Assembly (NCBI GenBank): GCA_022796475.1 | Contig: JAAWIS010000037.1 | Location: 1 to 34,038, forward strand | DNA: 34,038 nt | Source of the DNA: Lachnospiraceae bacterium | GTDB lineage: Bacteria > Bacillota > Clostridia > Lachnospirales > Lachnospiraceae | Reading direction: 5' to 3' | Shown: in pieces, positions 23,840 through 33,026 of the stretch | Layout of the letters: the number at the start of each line of letters is the position of its first letter | Position numbering within the stretch: position 1 is the stretch's first letter | Notes under the pieces: model-generated | The model's input: only the letters and a program-made list of their open reading frames with translations | The model's database searches: none | What the model was told of the DNA's origin: nothing | Program-made: the position numbers and the translations under genes

Positions 23840-26800
23840 TTGAAAATAAAGAATGTAGCAGTCAGCCAATTTTGGAAAGGGGAAGCAGCGATCCGGGGAA
23901 CGGCAGAAGACGGGGGCTGTGAGTACCAGGTGCAGCTTTTTCTAACAGAGGGCAGCGTAAGGGATTCTGTCTGCTCCTGCAGAAAAGGAAACTCCGATAA
24001 AGTGATGTGCCCTCACGGGCAGGCGCTGTGGAAGGCATATCAGAAAGAAAATTCCGGCCAGGAACAAAAAGGCAAAGGTTCGGTTATGGTTTATACATCA
24101 CCGGAAGTTCGTGCCATGATACGGGAGTATACCAACCGGGAGGTGGCACAGATTCAGACAGAAGGGCAAAGGGCCCAGATAACTCTGGCGCCCAAACTGA
24201 TGATTTCTTCCGGGGGAAGGGAGATAAAGGCAGAATTTTGGCTGGTGTTTGGCCGCAGGATCCGGATAAAGGATTTGGCTGCCTTTGCCCAGGCAGTGAA
24301 CCAGGGGGCTTATGCAGAATACGGAAAAAATTTTGCCTTTCATCACAACTTGGATGCATTTACTCCCCAATGCCGCCCGCTGGTGGAATTTGCAGCAGAA
24401 ATTGCCAATACGTATCAGGAATATTACTCCCAGTTTCGCCGCTCTTCCTTTGAAACCCGCCAGCCTCTGGGGGAACTGAGCCTGAACCGGGAAAACAGAG
24501 ATCGGTTTTTTGCTATTATGGACAATCAGGTTTTGGAAGTGCAGATCGGCTTTCGGGAAAAAAGGATGCTTTTAGTGTGCCGCAAAAACCCAAGATTTTA
24601 TATTTCTGTCCAGCGCCGGGGTGAAACGGGGCTTTGCGTTTCCCTGAAAGGAAACAATACAATCTTTTTTGGAGAACGGAACCTGTATGTGGGGGATGAA
24701 GAACGAATTTACGGCTGTGATGAAACATGCAGCCGTATTTTGAGTGTTTTTATGGATCAGATAAGCCGGAGCCATTGCCAGGTAACAGTTAATGAGAAGG
24801 ACATCCCATTATTTTATGAACGTGTTTTGAAAAAGATAGAACCGTACTGTATTTTTGAAGGAGATGAAATTAACTGGCAGGATTACCAGCCAAAGCCGCT
24901 GAAAGCAGAATTCCGTTTTGACTGCGGCGGATTCAACCAGATAGAGATGGAGCCAGTCCTTTCTTATGGGGACTATTCCTTTCACCCGGTTGAAGATGAA
25001 AACCTGCCCAGGACAGTATGCAGGGATGTGCCGGGGGAATTCAGGGTAAGCCAGCTAATTGCAAAATATTTTCAGTATAAAGACCCAAGTGAAAAAAAGC
25101 TGCTTATCAGGGAACAGGATGAAATGATATTCCGGCTTCTGGAATCCGGAATCGGTGAGTTTGCCCGGCTTGGGACAGTGATGGTTTCAGAGCGCCTGAA
25201 AAAATGGAAAATCCTTCCGCCTGTAAAAGTGAAAGCGAATGTGTCCATGAACCAGGGCTGGCTTGATATTCAGGTGGATATGGAAGGGCTGAATGGCAGC
25301 GATTTTAACGGGATTTTAGAGTCATATCAGCAGAAACGTTCCTTTTACCGTTTAAAAACGGGAGAATTTTTAAAGCTGGACGATGATGGCCTTTTGGCAG
25401 TGGCACGGCTTGGAAGAGGTCTATCTCTTTCAGGAAAGGAACTTTTGGGAAAGGGAGTACGGCTTCCGGGGTATCGTGCCCTGTATCTGGACAGTCTGCT
25501 GAAAGAAGGGCCGGGAATTACCTTTTACCGGGATCAGATGTTTAAGGCCATGGTGCGGGGGATGAAATCAGTAGAGGACAGCGATTTTTCGGTGCCGGCA
25601 GCGCTGCAGAATGTGCTGAGAGGGTATCAGAAAATCGGCTACCGGTGGCTTAGGACCTTAGATGCCTATGGCTTTGGGGGGATATTAGCAGACGATATGG
25701 GCCTTGGCAAAACGCTGCAGGTGATTTCTCTTTTTTCAGATGAGTATCAAAAGGAGGGGGAGCCTTCTATTATTATCTGTCCTGCATCCCTGGTTTATAA
25801 CTGGGAAAATGAATTCCGGAAATTTGCCCCCTGGCTGAACGTCTTTACCATAGCAGGAAGCTCTGCCCAGCGGGAACAGGTCTTTCGCCTGCTTGCAGAG
25901 CCGGATAAGGGCCAGGACTGCCAGATTATAATCACTTCTTATGAGCTGCTAAAACGGGATATGGAGCATTATGAGAACATGAGCTTCCGCTTTCAGGTAA
26001 TTGACGAAGCCCAGTATATTAAAAATGCTTCCACTCAAAGCGCAAAAGCAGTAAAAGGGATTCGGGCAAAGACCAGGTTTGCGTTAACCGGAACCCCTGT
26101 TGAGAATCGTTTAAGCGAGCTTTGGAGCATTTTCGACTACCTGATGCCAGGATTTTTATTTACTTATCCCAAATTTAAAAAATCCTATGAGATTCCCATT
26201 GCAAAGGAGCAGGACAAAGAATCTTTAAGTCATCTGCGGCGTTTGATCGGCCCCTTTATCCTGCGGCGTTTGAAAAAAGATGTGTTAAAAGAGCTGCCGG
26301 AGAAATTGGAAATGGAAGTCTATTCCAAGTTTGAAGGAAAGCAGCGGGAGCTTTATGCTGCAAATGCAGCCAGACTGAAAAATAGGCTGGAACAGCTTCA
26401 TGAAACAGCGTATTGCTCAGATAAACTGCAGATTTTGGCGGAGCTTACCAGACTCAGGCAGATTTGCTGTGATCCAAGTCTTTGCTATGAAAATTATAAA
26501 GGCGGGTCAGCAAAGCTGGAAACTTGTATTGACCTGGTTAAAAACGGGATACAGGGAGGACATAAAATTCTGCTGTTTTCTCAGTTTGCCGCCATGCTTG
26601 ATGTGATTGGAAAGCGTCTTTTTACAGAAGGGATTGATTATTACCTGTTAACTGGGAAGACGCCAAAGGAAGATCGGTTAAAGATGGCGGATTCTTTCCA
26701 CAGCGATGAGGTTCCGGTTTTTTTAATCTCTTTAAAGGCTGGAGGAACAGGGCTTAATTTGACAGCGGCAGACCTGGTGATCCATTATGATCCCTGGTGG

Positions 26801-27028
26801 AATGAGGCAGCTCAGAATCAGGCCACTGACCGGGCGCACCGAATCGGGCAGGAAAAACAAGTGACCGTATTTAGGCTGATAACAAAGGGGACAATAGAGG
26901 AAAGGATCCGAATTCTTCAAAAGTCGAAACGGAGCCTGGCTGAGCAGGTCATAACGGAAGGCACTTTAGATTTTGCCAGTTTAAAGAAAGAAGATATCGT
27001 AAAGATGCTGATGCCAGAGAGCGGTTAA
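23840..27028 (+). CDS. SWIM zinc-finger SNF2 family helicase (RapA/HepA-like)
   Basis: The 1062-residue protein joins an N-terminal SWIM zinc finger (C45, C47, C57, H59 in the CxC...CxH form) to a bacterial SNF2-associated middle region and a C-terminal SNF2 ATPase. ATPase motifs: Walker A DMGLGKT near residue 620, DEAQ near 720, TGTPVENRLSELWS near 750, and motif V/VI with SLKAGGTGLNLT and DRAHRIGQ near 980-1000. Such proteins are DNA-dependent ATPases that move on nucleic acid; their role in Firmicutes is not well defined. The start is TTG, with an AGGGGGG run about ten bases ahead; no ATG lies before the SWIM finger. Nothing nearby suggests a defence island. Confidence 0.93.
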   Translation: MKIKNVAVSQFWKGEAAIRGTAEDGGCEYQVQLFLTEGSVRDSVCSCRKGNSDKVMCPHGQALWKAYQKENSGQEQKGKGSVMVYTSPEVRAMIREYTNREVAQIQTEGQRAQITLAPKLMISSGGREIKAEFWLVFGRRIRIKDLAAFAQAVNQGAYAEYGKNFAFHHNLDAFTPQCRPLVEFAAEIANTYQEYYSQFRRSSFETRQPLGELSLNRENRDRFFAIMDNQVLEVQIGFREKRMLLVCRKNPRFYISVQRRGETGLCVSLKGNNTIFFGERNLYVGDEERIYGCDETCSRILSVFMDQISRSHCQVTVNEKDIPLFYERVLKKIEPYCIFEGDEINWQDYQPKPLKAEFRFDCGGFNQIEMEPVLSYGDYSFHPVEDENLPRTVCRDVPGEFRVSQLIAKYFQYKDPSEKKLLIREQDEMIFRLLESGIGEFARLGTVMVSERLKKWKILPPVKVKANVSMNQGWLDIQVDMEGLNGSDFNGILESYQQKRSFYRLKTGEFLKLDDDGLLAVARLGRGLSLSGKELLGKGVRLPGYRALYLDSLLKEGPGITFYRDQMFKAMVRGMKSVEDSDFSVPAALQNVLRGYQKIGYRWLRTLDAYGFGGILADDMGLGKTLQVISLFSDEYQKEGEPSIIICPASLVYNWENEFRKFAPWLNVFTIAGSSAQREQVFRLLAEPDKGQDCQIIITSYELLKRDMEHYENMSFRFQVIDEAQYIKNASTQSAKAVKGIRAKTRFALTGTPVENRLSELWSIFDYLMPGFLFTYPKFKKSYEIPIAKEQDKESLSHLRRLIGPFILRRLKKDVLKELPEKLEMEVYSKFEGKQRELYAANAARLKNRLEQLHETAYCSDKLQILAELTRLRQICCDPSLCYENYKGGSAKLETCIDLVKNGIQGGHKILLFSQFAAMLDVIGKRLFTEGIDYYLLTGKTPKEDRLKMADSFHSDEVPVFLISLKAGGTGLNLTAADLVIHYDPWWNEAAQNQATDRAHRIGQEKQVTVFRLITKGTIEERIRILQKSKRSLAEQVITEGTLDFASLKKEDIVKMLMPESG

Positions 27029-27089
27029 TAGCTTGCCAGAAAGGGAACAGAAGGCTGCAGAGCACTTAGAATATGTGATGGAGGAAATT

Positions 27090-28946
27090 ATGAAAAAGCA
27101 TCGTTCCCTGCAAAAAGTGTATTATCTAAGTTTCGCATGGATGGTAGTGATCCCGATTTTTTTAGTTTTTGTGATTTCTGTAAGTATAGTACGCTATATG
27201 ATGCAGAACTCTGCCATATCGGCTATCAGAAGCCGGCAGAATACAGTGGCCTCCAGCCTGACAGAAAGTGTCAGGGATGCTTCTTTGCAGCTTTCCCATT
27301 TCGTATACGTAAATAATAATGAAATGATGGAAACAGCATCTTTAACGGATACTTCTGACGTAAAAACACGCCATACTTATACCAGCCGTTTGGATCAGTT
27401 ATTCCAGGTAGCCATGGCTCCCAAGCAGACGGTAATATCAGGTATGATTTATATGAAAGATGGAAGGTATACCTATTTAAAGCAGGAACTGGCGATTCCG
27501 AAAGAAGAAGTGGCAGCTTCCGGATGGTATCAAAGGGCACAGCAGACTCCGAATACAGTTACTATAGGATGCTATGATACATCGGATACAAAGGTAACAC
27601 TGACTGGGGGCAGAAGGGGAGAACTGGTTCTGGCAGCTGCCCTGTCTCCTGATATCGGGATAGACCGGTCTGGAAAGATTGATATGATTGTCCTTTTTTT
27701 CCGCACCCGGGTCAGCGCGCTGCTGAATGATAAGGCCCAGAAGGAAGGGCTGGGGGATACGGTGATTCTGGATGAAAAGGGGACAGTGATTTTCCAGGCA
27801 GAAGAGGAGGGAAAGGCAGAACGTTTTTTGGAAGTTTTGAAATCAGAAGCCGGGAGCCAGTCAAACAGCGAATCAGGCTTTTCGCCGGAAATTGGCGTAT
27901 ATCAGAAATGGATCCCCAAAACTCAGGAAAATTCAGCAAAAAACTGTACCTGTGTGATATCCCAGATACCAGAAACCGGGTGGAAGATTGCTTCCTGTGT
28001 CAGTACCCATTCCCTGACATACAGTTTTAACCGGGTAGCGATTTTGATGCTGGCGGTAATCGGGGCGCTGTTTCTTTTATATGCCGCATTTTCCCGGTTC
28101 TTTTTACAGAATATTATCCGTCCGGTTCATACTATGGTGGAAGGACTTTACCAGGTAGAGGAAGGAAATCTGGAAACCCATATTGATCCGGCAGGACAGG
28201 CAGAGATCCGGGAGATGATCCATTCATTTAACCGGACAGTACGGCGGCTGAAGGTTTCTGTAGAGGAACGGGAAGTGGCTCAGGAGAAAAAACTGGAAGC
28301 TGAGATCCGGGCGCTTCAGTCCCAGATTAATCCGCATTTTTTGGTAAATACATTAAATTCGATACGATTTATGGCACAGGTTTCCAAATTTGAAGGTATC
28401 CGGCGGATGGCGGAGGCCCTGATTCAGATTCTTACTTGTTCCTTTCGCAGCAACAGCAGTTTCTACACCGTAAGGGAAGAGCTTAATGTGCTGGACAGCT
28501 ATTTATATTTGATGAAAATCCGGTATTCTGATGGATTTGAGGTATTTTACCAGGTAGAGGAAGCCTGCATGGATATTTTGATCCCCCGTCTGATATTACA
28601 GCCCGTTGTGGAAAACTCCATCGTCCATGGTTTTGCGGATATGGGGGAAGATATAGGGAGGCTTGAAATCCGGGTAGGGATGGAAGAAGGAAGCCTTCTT
28701 TTGGAAGTTTGGGATAATGGGGCTGGAATGGAGCCAGGGGAAATTGCAAAGATTCTGCAGGGAAAAGATCGAAGACCGGATGATAACTACAGTATTGGGA
28801 TTGAAAATGTATTCAGCCGCCTGGCTCTTCATTTTAAGGAGCAGTGCAGAATGGAGATGGAAAGTAAGCCAGGCTCTTACACCAGAACCAGGATTTTGAT
28901 TCCAGGAAACAGGGCAGACTGCGTTGAAAGAGGAGGAAAGCCATGA
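27090..28946 (+). CDS. YesM-type sensor histidine kinase
   Basis: A membrane sensor kinase of 618 residues from this start. One span near 11-33, a large outer domain (about 34-313), a second span (about 314-338), a HAMP linker (RPVHTMVEGLYQVEEGNLE), then the His-kinase domain with phospho-acceptor H416 in QSQINPHFLVNTLN and an ATPase domain with the N box QPVVENSIVHG, DNGAGM and SIGIENVFSRL. This group pairs with AraC-type response regulators and usually reports carbohydrates. The frame is open from a TTG at 27033, but GGAGG sits five bases before the ATG at 27090, and the earlier TTG has no good site. Its last four bases overlap the regulator start (ATGA). Confidence 0.92.
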   Translation: MKKHRSLQKVYYLSFAWMVVIPIFLVFVISVSIVRYMMQNSAISAIRSRQNTVASSLTESVRDASLQLSHFVYVNNNEMMETASLTDTSDVKTRHTYTSRLDQLFQVAMAPKQTVISGMIYMKDGRYTYLKQELAIPKEEVAASGWYQRAQQTPNTVTIGCYDTSDTKVTLTGGRRGELVLAAALSPDIGIDRSGKIDMIVLFFRTRVSALLNDKAQKEGLGDTVILDEKGTVIFQAEEEGKAERFLEVLKSEAGSQSNSESGFSPEIGVYQKWIPKTQENSAKNCTCVISQIPETGWKIASCVSTHSLTYSFNRVAILMLAVIGALFLLYAAFSRFFLQNIIRPVHTMVEGLYQVEEGNLETHIDPAGQAEIREMIHSFNRTVRRLKVSVEEREVAQEKKLEAEIRALQSQINPHFLVNTLNSIRFMAQVSKFEGIRRMAEALIQILTCSFRSNSSFYTVREELNVLDSYLYLMKIRYSDGFEVFYQVEEACMDILIPRLILQPVVENSIVHGFADMGEDIGRLEIRVGMEEGSLLLEVWDNGAGMEPGEIAKILQGKDRRPDDNYSIGIENVFSRLALHFKEQCRMEMESKPGSYTRTRILIPGNRADCVERGGKP

Positions 28947-30469
28947 ACCAGGTTGTAATCGTTGATGATGATATGATTGTCCGTGTTACTCTTCGCTCTC
29001 TTTTGAAGTGGGAAAAATTTGGTTTTACGGTTGCAGCGGACTTTAGCGGAGGAAAGGCTGCTTTGGAGTATTTAAAGAGCCATAGGGCAGATCTTCTGGT
29101 TGTGGATATGAAGATGCCGGATTTGGACGGGATTTCACTGATGGAACGGCTTCAGGCAGAGGGCAAGCTTCCAGTTACAGTTGCACTGTCCGGATACAAT
29201 GAATTTGAACTGGTGCGCCAGGCTTTCCGGGTGGGAGCCTTTGACTATCTTCTGAAATCTGATCTGACCGCGGAATCTTTAAAAAGGCTTTTAGATACGC
29301 TGAACCGGCAGATTTTTTTGGAAAACCGTTCCGGAGAAAAGAAGGTTCCGGTTTTGGGAGGGGACGGGGGGGTTTTATTTGAAACGCTTACAGGAACTTA
29401 TGGAATCGTTTTATTCGAAATCGATGACCAGAAACGGCAGGCAGCCAGGTTTGGTCCGGATTTGGCAGAAGAGCTTGGAAAGCCGGTTTTGGAACTGGCC
29501 AGGCAGCTTCCCCGCGTAGCAGCTAAAGGAAGGTTAGAACCGCTTGATCCGTTTCATTACATACTGCTGTATCAGGCGGCCGATCCCATCCAGTACCATC
29601 ATACCATTACTTCCGTTGTCCGACAGCTTCAGTCCGTATGGAAGGATTATATGAATCTTACGTTGTCAGCGGCAGTCAGTGAGCCATATGAGGGAAATAT
29701 GCTTGCTCAGGCGCTGGAACGAAATTATGAACTGCTGAAACTTGCGGTTTTATCAGGACGGGGCGCACTTTGCACAGAATGGCGCTGCCGGGAGGAACTT
29801 ACCATGCTTGCAGTCTGCAGAGAACAGGAAGAAGGGCTGGTTATAGCGCTTTACCGGGGGGATCCGGTATTTTTGCAGCAGGAAAAGCAGAAGTTTTTCT
29901 GCAGGCTGGAAAAAATGGGGTTTCAGGAGGGATGCTGTTACAGCCTGATGGTAATTGTGCTGCTGGCTGCATGCTTTGCCCGGTATGAAGATGATTTTTT
30001 TGCATTGTTTCCGGAAGAAGTTTCGTACCGGGAAAAAATCGGAAGGCTTACCTGCAGCCGCGAGCTGGAACTTTGGCTGAATAACTATTTTCGCTGGGTA
30101 ACAAACTATGTAGAAAACCGAAGCCGTACCTGTCAGACAGATTTAATTGTAAAAGCGAAGCATTTTTTAAGGGACAATTATTCCAATCCGGAACTGACTT
30201 TAAAAAGCGCCGCAGATTTTGTAGGACTGAATGAAAAGTATTTCAGCTCCCGTTTCACCAAGGAATCCGGCATGACCTTTTCTGCCTATCTGACGGATCT
30301 GAGAATGCAGAAGGCGAAAAGCCTGATGCTTACTGCAGACTTTAAAATGTATGAAATCAGTGAACGGGTAGGATATCATAATACGGAGCATTTTAACCGT
30401 ATGTTTAAGCGCTGCTTTGGCGTCAGCCCAGGGGATTACCGAAAATCTCACAGGGCGGAAACCAGATAA
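28943..30469 (+). CDS. YesN-type response regulator with AraC DNA-binding domain
   Basis: The 508-residue regulator has a receiver domain (acidic D8-D10, phospho-acceptor D55 in LLVVDMKMPD, switch Lys in DYLLKSD), a long middle region of unknown function (about 135-400) and a C-terminal AraC double helix-turn-helix (about 403-505, with LKSAADFVGLNEKYFSSRFTKESGM and VGYHNTEHFNRMFKRCFGVSPGDYRK). It overlaps the kinase gene by four bases, so the pair is co-translated. The likely target is the ABC transporter operon downstream, whose upstream region has a spaced direct repeat. Confidence 0.94.
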   Translation: MNQVVIVDDDMIVRVTLRSLLKWEKFGFTVAADFSGGKAALEYLKSHRADLLVVDMKMPDLDGISLMERLQAEGKLPVTVALSGYNEFELVRQAFRVGAFDYLLKSDLTAESLKRLLDTLNRQIFLENRSGEKKVPVLGGDGGVLFETLTGTYGIVLFEIDDQKRQAARFGPDLAEELGKPVLELARQLPRVAAKGRLEPLDPFHYILLYQAADPIQYHHTITSVVRQLQSVWKDYMNLTLSAAVSEPYEGNMLAQALERNYELLKLAVLSGRGALCTEWRCREELTMLAVCREQEEGLVIALYRGDPVFLQQEKQKFFCRLEKMGFQEGCCYSLMVIVLLAACFARYEDDFFALFPEEVSYREKIGRLTCSRELELWLNNYFRWVTNYVENRSRTCQTDLIVKAKHFLRDNYSNPELTLKSAADFVGLNEKYFSSRFTKESGMTFSAYLTDLRMQKAKSLMLTADFKMYEISERVGYHNTEHFNRMFKRCFGVSPGDYRKSHRAETR

Positions 30470-30491
30470 AATTTAGCATAATCAACAAAGT

Positions 30492-30518
30492 ATCTAACGA
30501 TACATCAAAAAATCTAAC
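30492..30518 (+). promoter_or_regulatory. Direct-repeat candidate binding site for the YesN-type regulator
   Basis: ATCTAAC occurs at 30492-30498 and 30512-30518, 20 bases apart (about two helical turns), the form expected for AraC-type double-HTH binding. A GTATC/GATAC palindrome overlaps the first copy. A weak -10 (TAAGAT, 30551-30556) has no good -35, consistent with an activated promoter. The 157-base gap holds nothing else clear. Confidence 0.4.
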
Positions 30519-30626
30519 TGTATTTCATGGTATTTCTCCCGCCTTTTTGTTAAGATGAAACCGTCAGGAAGAAAGGGTTATGAAAGTAAAGGCCCTTTTA
30601 TCATAACGAAAGGACGGGAGATTTTT

Positions 30627-32018
30627 ATGAAGAAAAAAATGTTGGCTATTACACTGGGAGCAGCTATGACCGCCAGTTTGCTGGCAGGCTGCGGGGAAAA
30701 GGCGCCTGCGCCAGGGCAGGATGGAGGAACATCCGCGCCTGCGGCAGCAGAGGAAACGTCAGGAGCCGGATCTGCAGAAACAAAAGAGGCAGAAGCAGAG
30801 GGCGGCGATTTAAGCGGCGATTTGGTATTTGCTATTTGGGATAATAATCTGATGGACTATATTGATGAAAACGATATGGTTGGAAAATTCCAGGAATTAT
30901 ATCCGGACGCGAATATTGAGGTGGAAAAGATTAAAGATGATTCTGAATACTGGAATGCTATGAAAATGCGGGCTTCTGCTAACCAGCTTCCGGATGTAAT
31001 GTTTAATAAGCCATTTACTTTGTCACGGTTTAAAGATTATCTGTTAGATCTGTCCGATTTAGAAGCTGCAAAGAATAATGAACTGGCGTCAGGCTATGCC
31101 ATGGACGGAAAGGTGCTTGGAGTACCGATGACAGCAGGATACGAATATGTATTTTATTGGAAGGATATGTTTGCAGAGGCTGGGGTAGAAGTGCCGGATA
31201 CATGGCAGGAACTTCAGGATGCTGCTGCAAAGCTTCAGGAATTCTATGGTCAGGAAAATCCGGATTTTATGGCGATCGCATTAGGAGCAAAGGATGAGTG
31301 GCCAGATTATCCGTTTATGGAATTTATGCCTGCTTTGGAAAGCGGAAACGGACAAAATTGGAATGACATGGCAAAAGTGGATGAGCCTTTTGCCGAAGGA
31401 ACCGATATTAATAAGGCATATCATAAAGCGAACAGCCTGTTTACTTCCGGCGTATTTGGAAAAGACCCGTTAGGACTGGGAAATGATCAGGTAACGACTT
31501 TATTTGCCCAGAAAGAAGCAGCGATGATTGCACTGGGCGACTGGGGGCTGCAGAATATCCAGAATGGCGCAGATGACACGGCAGAGCTTGGAACTTTTTA
31601 TCTTCCGGTACGGGACAGTGAAAGCGATCCCTTCCGTGTGATTGTGCAGGGGGATTCTTTTATGGGTGTAACTACACACAGTAAGAATCCGGAACTGGCA
31701 AAAGCTTTTGTAGAATGGTTCTACAGCGAAAACTGGTATCCAGGTTATATTGAATATGTAACCAGCGCGTCTGCTATGACTACCTTCCCAAAGGAAAAGG
31801 ATCCGGTTTTAGCAGAGTCTGATACAGCACAGCCGGATATGGTGCTGGTTATGTATGACGGAGGCGGCGACGATTTCCAAGCGATTCAGAATGAAACGGC
31901 ATTTGATTATAAGAAATTAGGGGCTGAAATGTTTACAGACGGATTTGATCTGGACGGAAGGCTGAGTGAATTGAACGAAAAATGGAAAGCTGCCAGACAA
32001 AAACTGGGAATTCAATAA
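30627..32018 (+). CDS. CUT1-type sugar ABC transporter substrate-binding lipoprotein
   Basis: A 463-residue extracellular solute-binding protein (family 1, MalE-like). Lipoprotein signal with lipobox LAGC and C22, then a Gly/Ala/Glu-rich linker to about residue 58, then the binding domain (GDLVFAIWDNN onward). The hinge-like segment VPMTAGYEYVFYWKDMFAEAGVEVPDTWQEL (about 165-195) is typical of oligosaccharide binders. The frame extends to 30555, but the ATG at 30627 has AGGACGGGAG six bases ahead and starts the signal peptide. It is the first gene of the transporter operon. The ligand is unknown; no glycoside hydrolase is in the window to hint at it. Confidence 0.92.
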   Translation: MKKKMLAITLGAAMTASLLAGCGEKAPAPGQDGGTSAPAAAEETSGAGSAETKEAEAEGGDLSGDLVFAIWDNNLMDYIDENDMVGKFQELYPDANIEVEKIKDDSEYWNAMKMRASANQLPDVMFNKPFTLSRFKDYLLDLSDLEAAKNNELASGYAMDGKVLGVPMTAGYEYVFYWKDMFAEAGVEVPDTWQELQDAAAKLQEFYGQENPDFMAIALGAKDEWPDYPFMEFMPALESGNGQNWNDMAKVDEPFAEGTDINKAYHKANSLFTSGVFGKDPLGLGNDQVTTLFAQKEAAMIALGDWGLQNIQNGADDTAELGTFYLPVRDSESDPFRVIVQGDSFMGVTTHSKNPELAKAFVEWFYSENWYPGYIEYVTSASAMTTFPKEKDPVLAESDTAQPDMVLVMYDGGGDDFQAIQNETAFDYKKLGAEMFTDGFDLDGRLSELNEKWKAARQKLGIQ

Positions 32019-32057
32019 AATTATCCTTATAAATACGTAAATTTATAATTCGAAAGG

Positions 32058-32098
32058 GCCGCCGCATAATGGGTAGACAAAAAACCCTGTGCGGCGGT
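32058..32098 (+). promoter_or_regulatory. Intercistronic hairpin between binding protein and permease genes
   Basis: GCCGCCGCA (32058-32066) and TGCGGCGGT (32090-32098) pair, with GGGT/ACCC (32071-32074 with 32084-32087) inside. No U tract follows, so a partial terminator or 3'-end stabiliser for the binding-protein mRNA is likely. Confidence 0.6.
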
Positions 32099-32131
32099 TC
32101 CTGAATAAAGGGAAAGGATGGGGATTGGAAT

Positions 32132-33025
32132 ATGAGTTCTCTGGCAAAAAAAAGACGGCAGTTTATCGTAATTTCACTGATTATCCCTACGCTGCTTTTA
32201 ATCGGATTTGTGGTATTTCCGGCTATTGATCTGGTACGCATGAGCCTTACTAACTGGGATGGTTATTCGGAAAGCAGTGATTTTATCGGGCTGGGCAATT
32301 ATTTTTCTATGTTTCAAAACAAAGACTTATGGCAGTCTTTAAAGAATAATGCTGTATACTTTTTCATCCATCTCTGCATGATTCCGGTAGAACTGGGATT
32401 TGCGGTTTTGCTGGTATCAAAGCTTCGCGGGGCAAAATTTTATAAAACCATGGTATTTATGCCTTATATCATTAACGGCGTGGCTATTGCATATGCGTTT
32501 TCTTATTTCTTTTCCCCGATTAACGGGGCATTTGATGCAATTTTAGAACTGTTCCGGCTGGGGATGCTGAAAAGAAACTGGCTGTCTGATCCCAAAATTG
32601 TGAATTTTGTGCTGGCATTTGTATCGCTTTGGCGGTTTTCCGGATACCATATTGTGCTGTTTATGGCAGCGCTGCAGTCACTGCCCCAGGATGTCCAGGA
32701 GGCAGCAAGGGTAGATGGGGCCAATTCCTGGCAGATGTTTCAATACATCCAGATTCCGGCAATTATGCTGATGGTGGATTTTATCTTATTTGATAATATC
32801 CGGGGCGCTCTTCAAGTATTTGATATACCTTTTGTTATTACGGGAGGGGGGCCTGGCTACGCATCTTCCACATTTACCCTGTACACCATAAAAACAGCAT
32901 TTACTTTTTCTAATTTTGGTCTGGCTTCTACTATGGCAGTGGCAATAATGGCTATGATTGTGCTGATTTATCTGATACAGAATAAATTGATTCATGGAAT
33001 TGTGCTGAAGGGAGGAAAAGAATAA
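32132..33025 (+). CDS. CUT1-type sugar ABC transporter permease (MalF/UgpA-like)
   Basis: A 297-residue permease with about six spans. The opening LIIPTLLLIGFVVFPAIDLVRMSLTNWDGY is typical, as is the EAA coupling loop EAARVDGANSWQMFQYIQIPAIM (about 189-211), which docks on the shared ATPase. The C-terminal part has the family's QVFDIPFVITGGGPGYAS. GGAAAGGATGGGG lies upstream of the ATG. One base separates its stop from the next permease start. No ATPase gene follows inside the window; CUT1 systems often share one MsmX-type ATPase encoded elsewhere. Confidence 0.93.
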   Translation: MSSLAKKRRQFIVISLIIPTLLLIGFVVFPAIDLVRMSLTNWDGYSESSDFIGLGNYFSMFQNKDLWQSLKNNAVYFFIHLCMIPVELGFAVLLVSKLRGAKFYKTMVFMPYIINGVAIAYAFSYFFSPINGAFDAILELFRLGMLKRNWLSDPKIVNFVLAFVSLWRFSGYHIVLFMAALQSLPQDVQEAARVDGANSWQMFQYIQIPAIMLMVDFILFDNIRGALQVFDIPFVITGGGPGYASSTFTLYTIKTAFTFSNFGLASTMAVAIMAMIVLIYLIQNKLIHGIVLKGGKE

Positions 33026-33026
33026 G

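Noticed and set aside
23840-27028. SNF2 helicase as part of a defence island
   Set aside because: Neighbours are argS and a sensor kinase; no nuclease, methylase or other defence gene is present.
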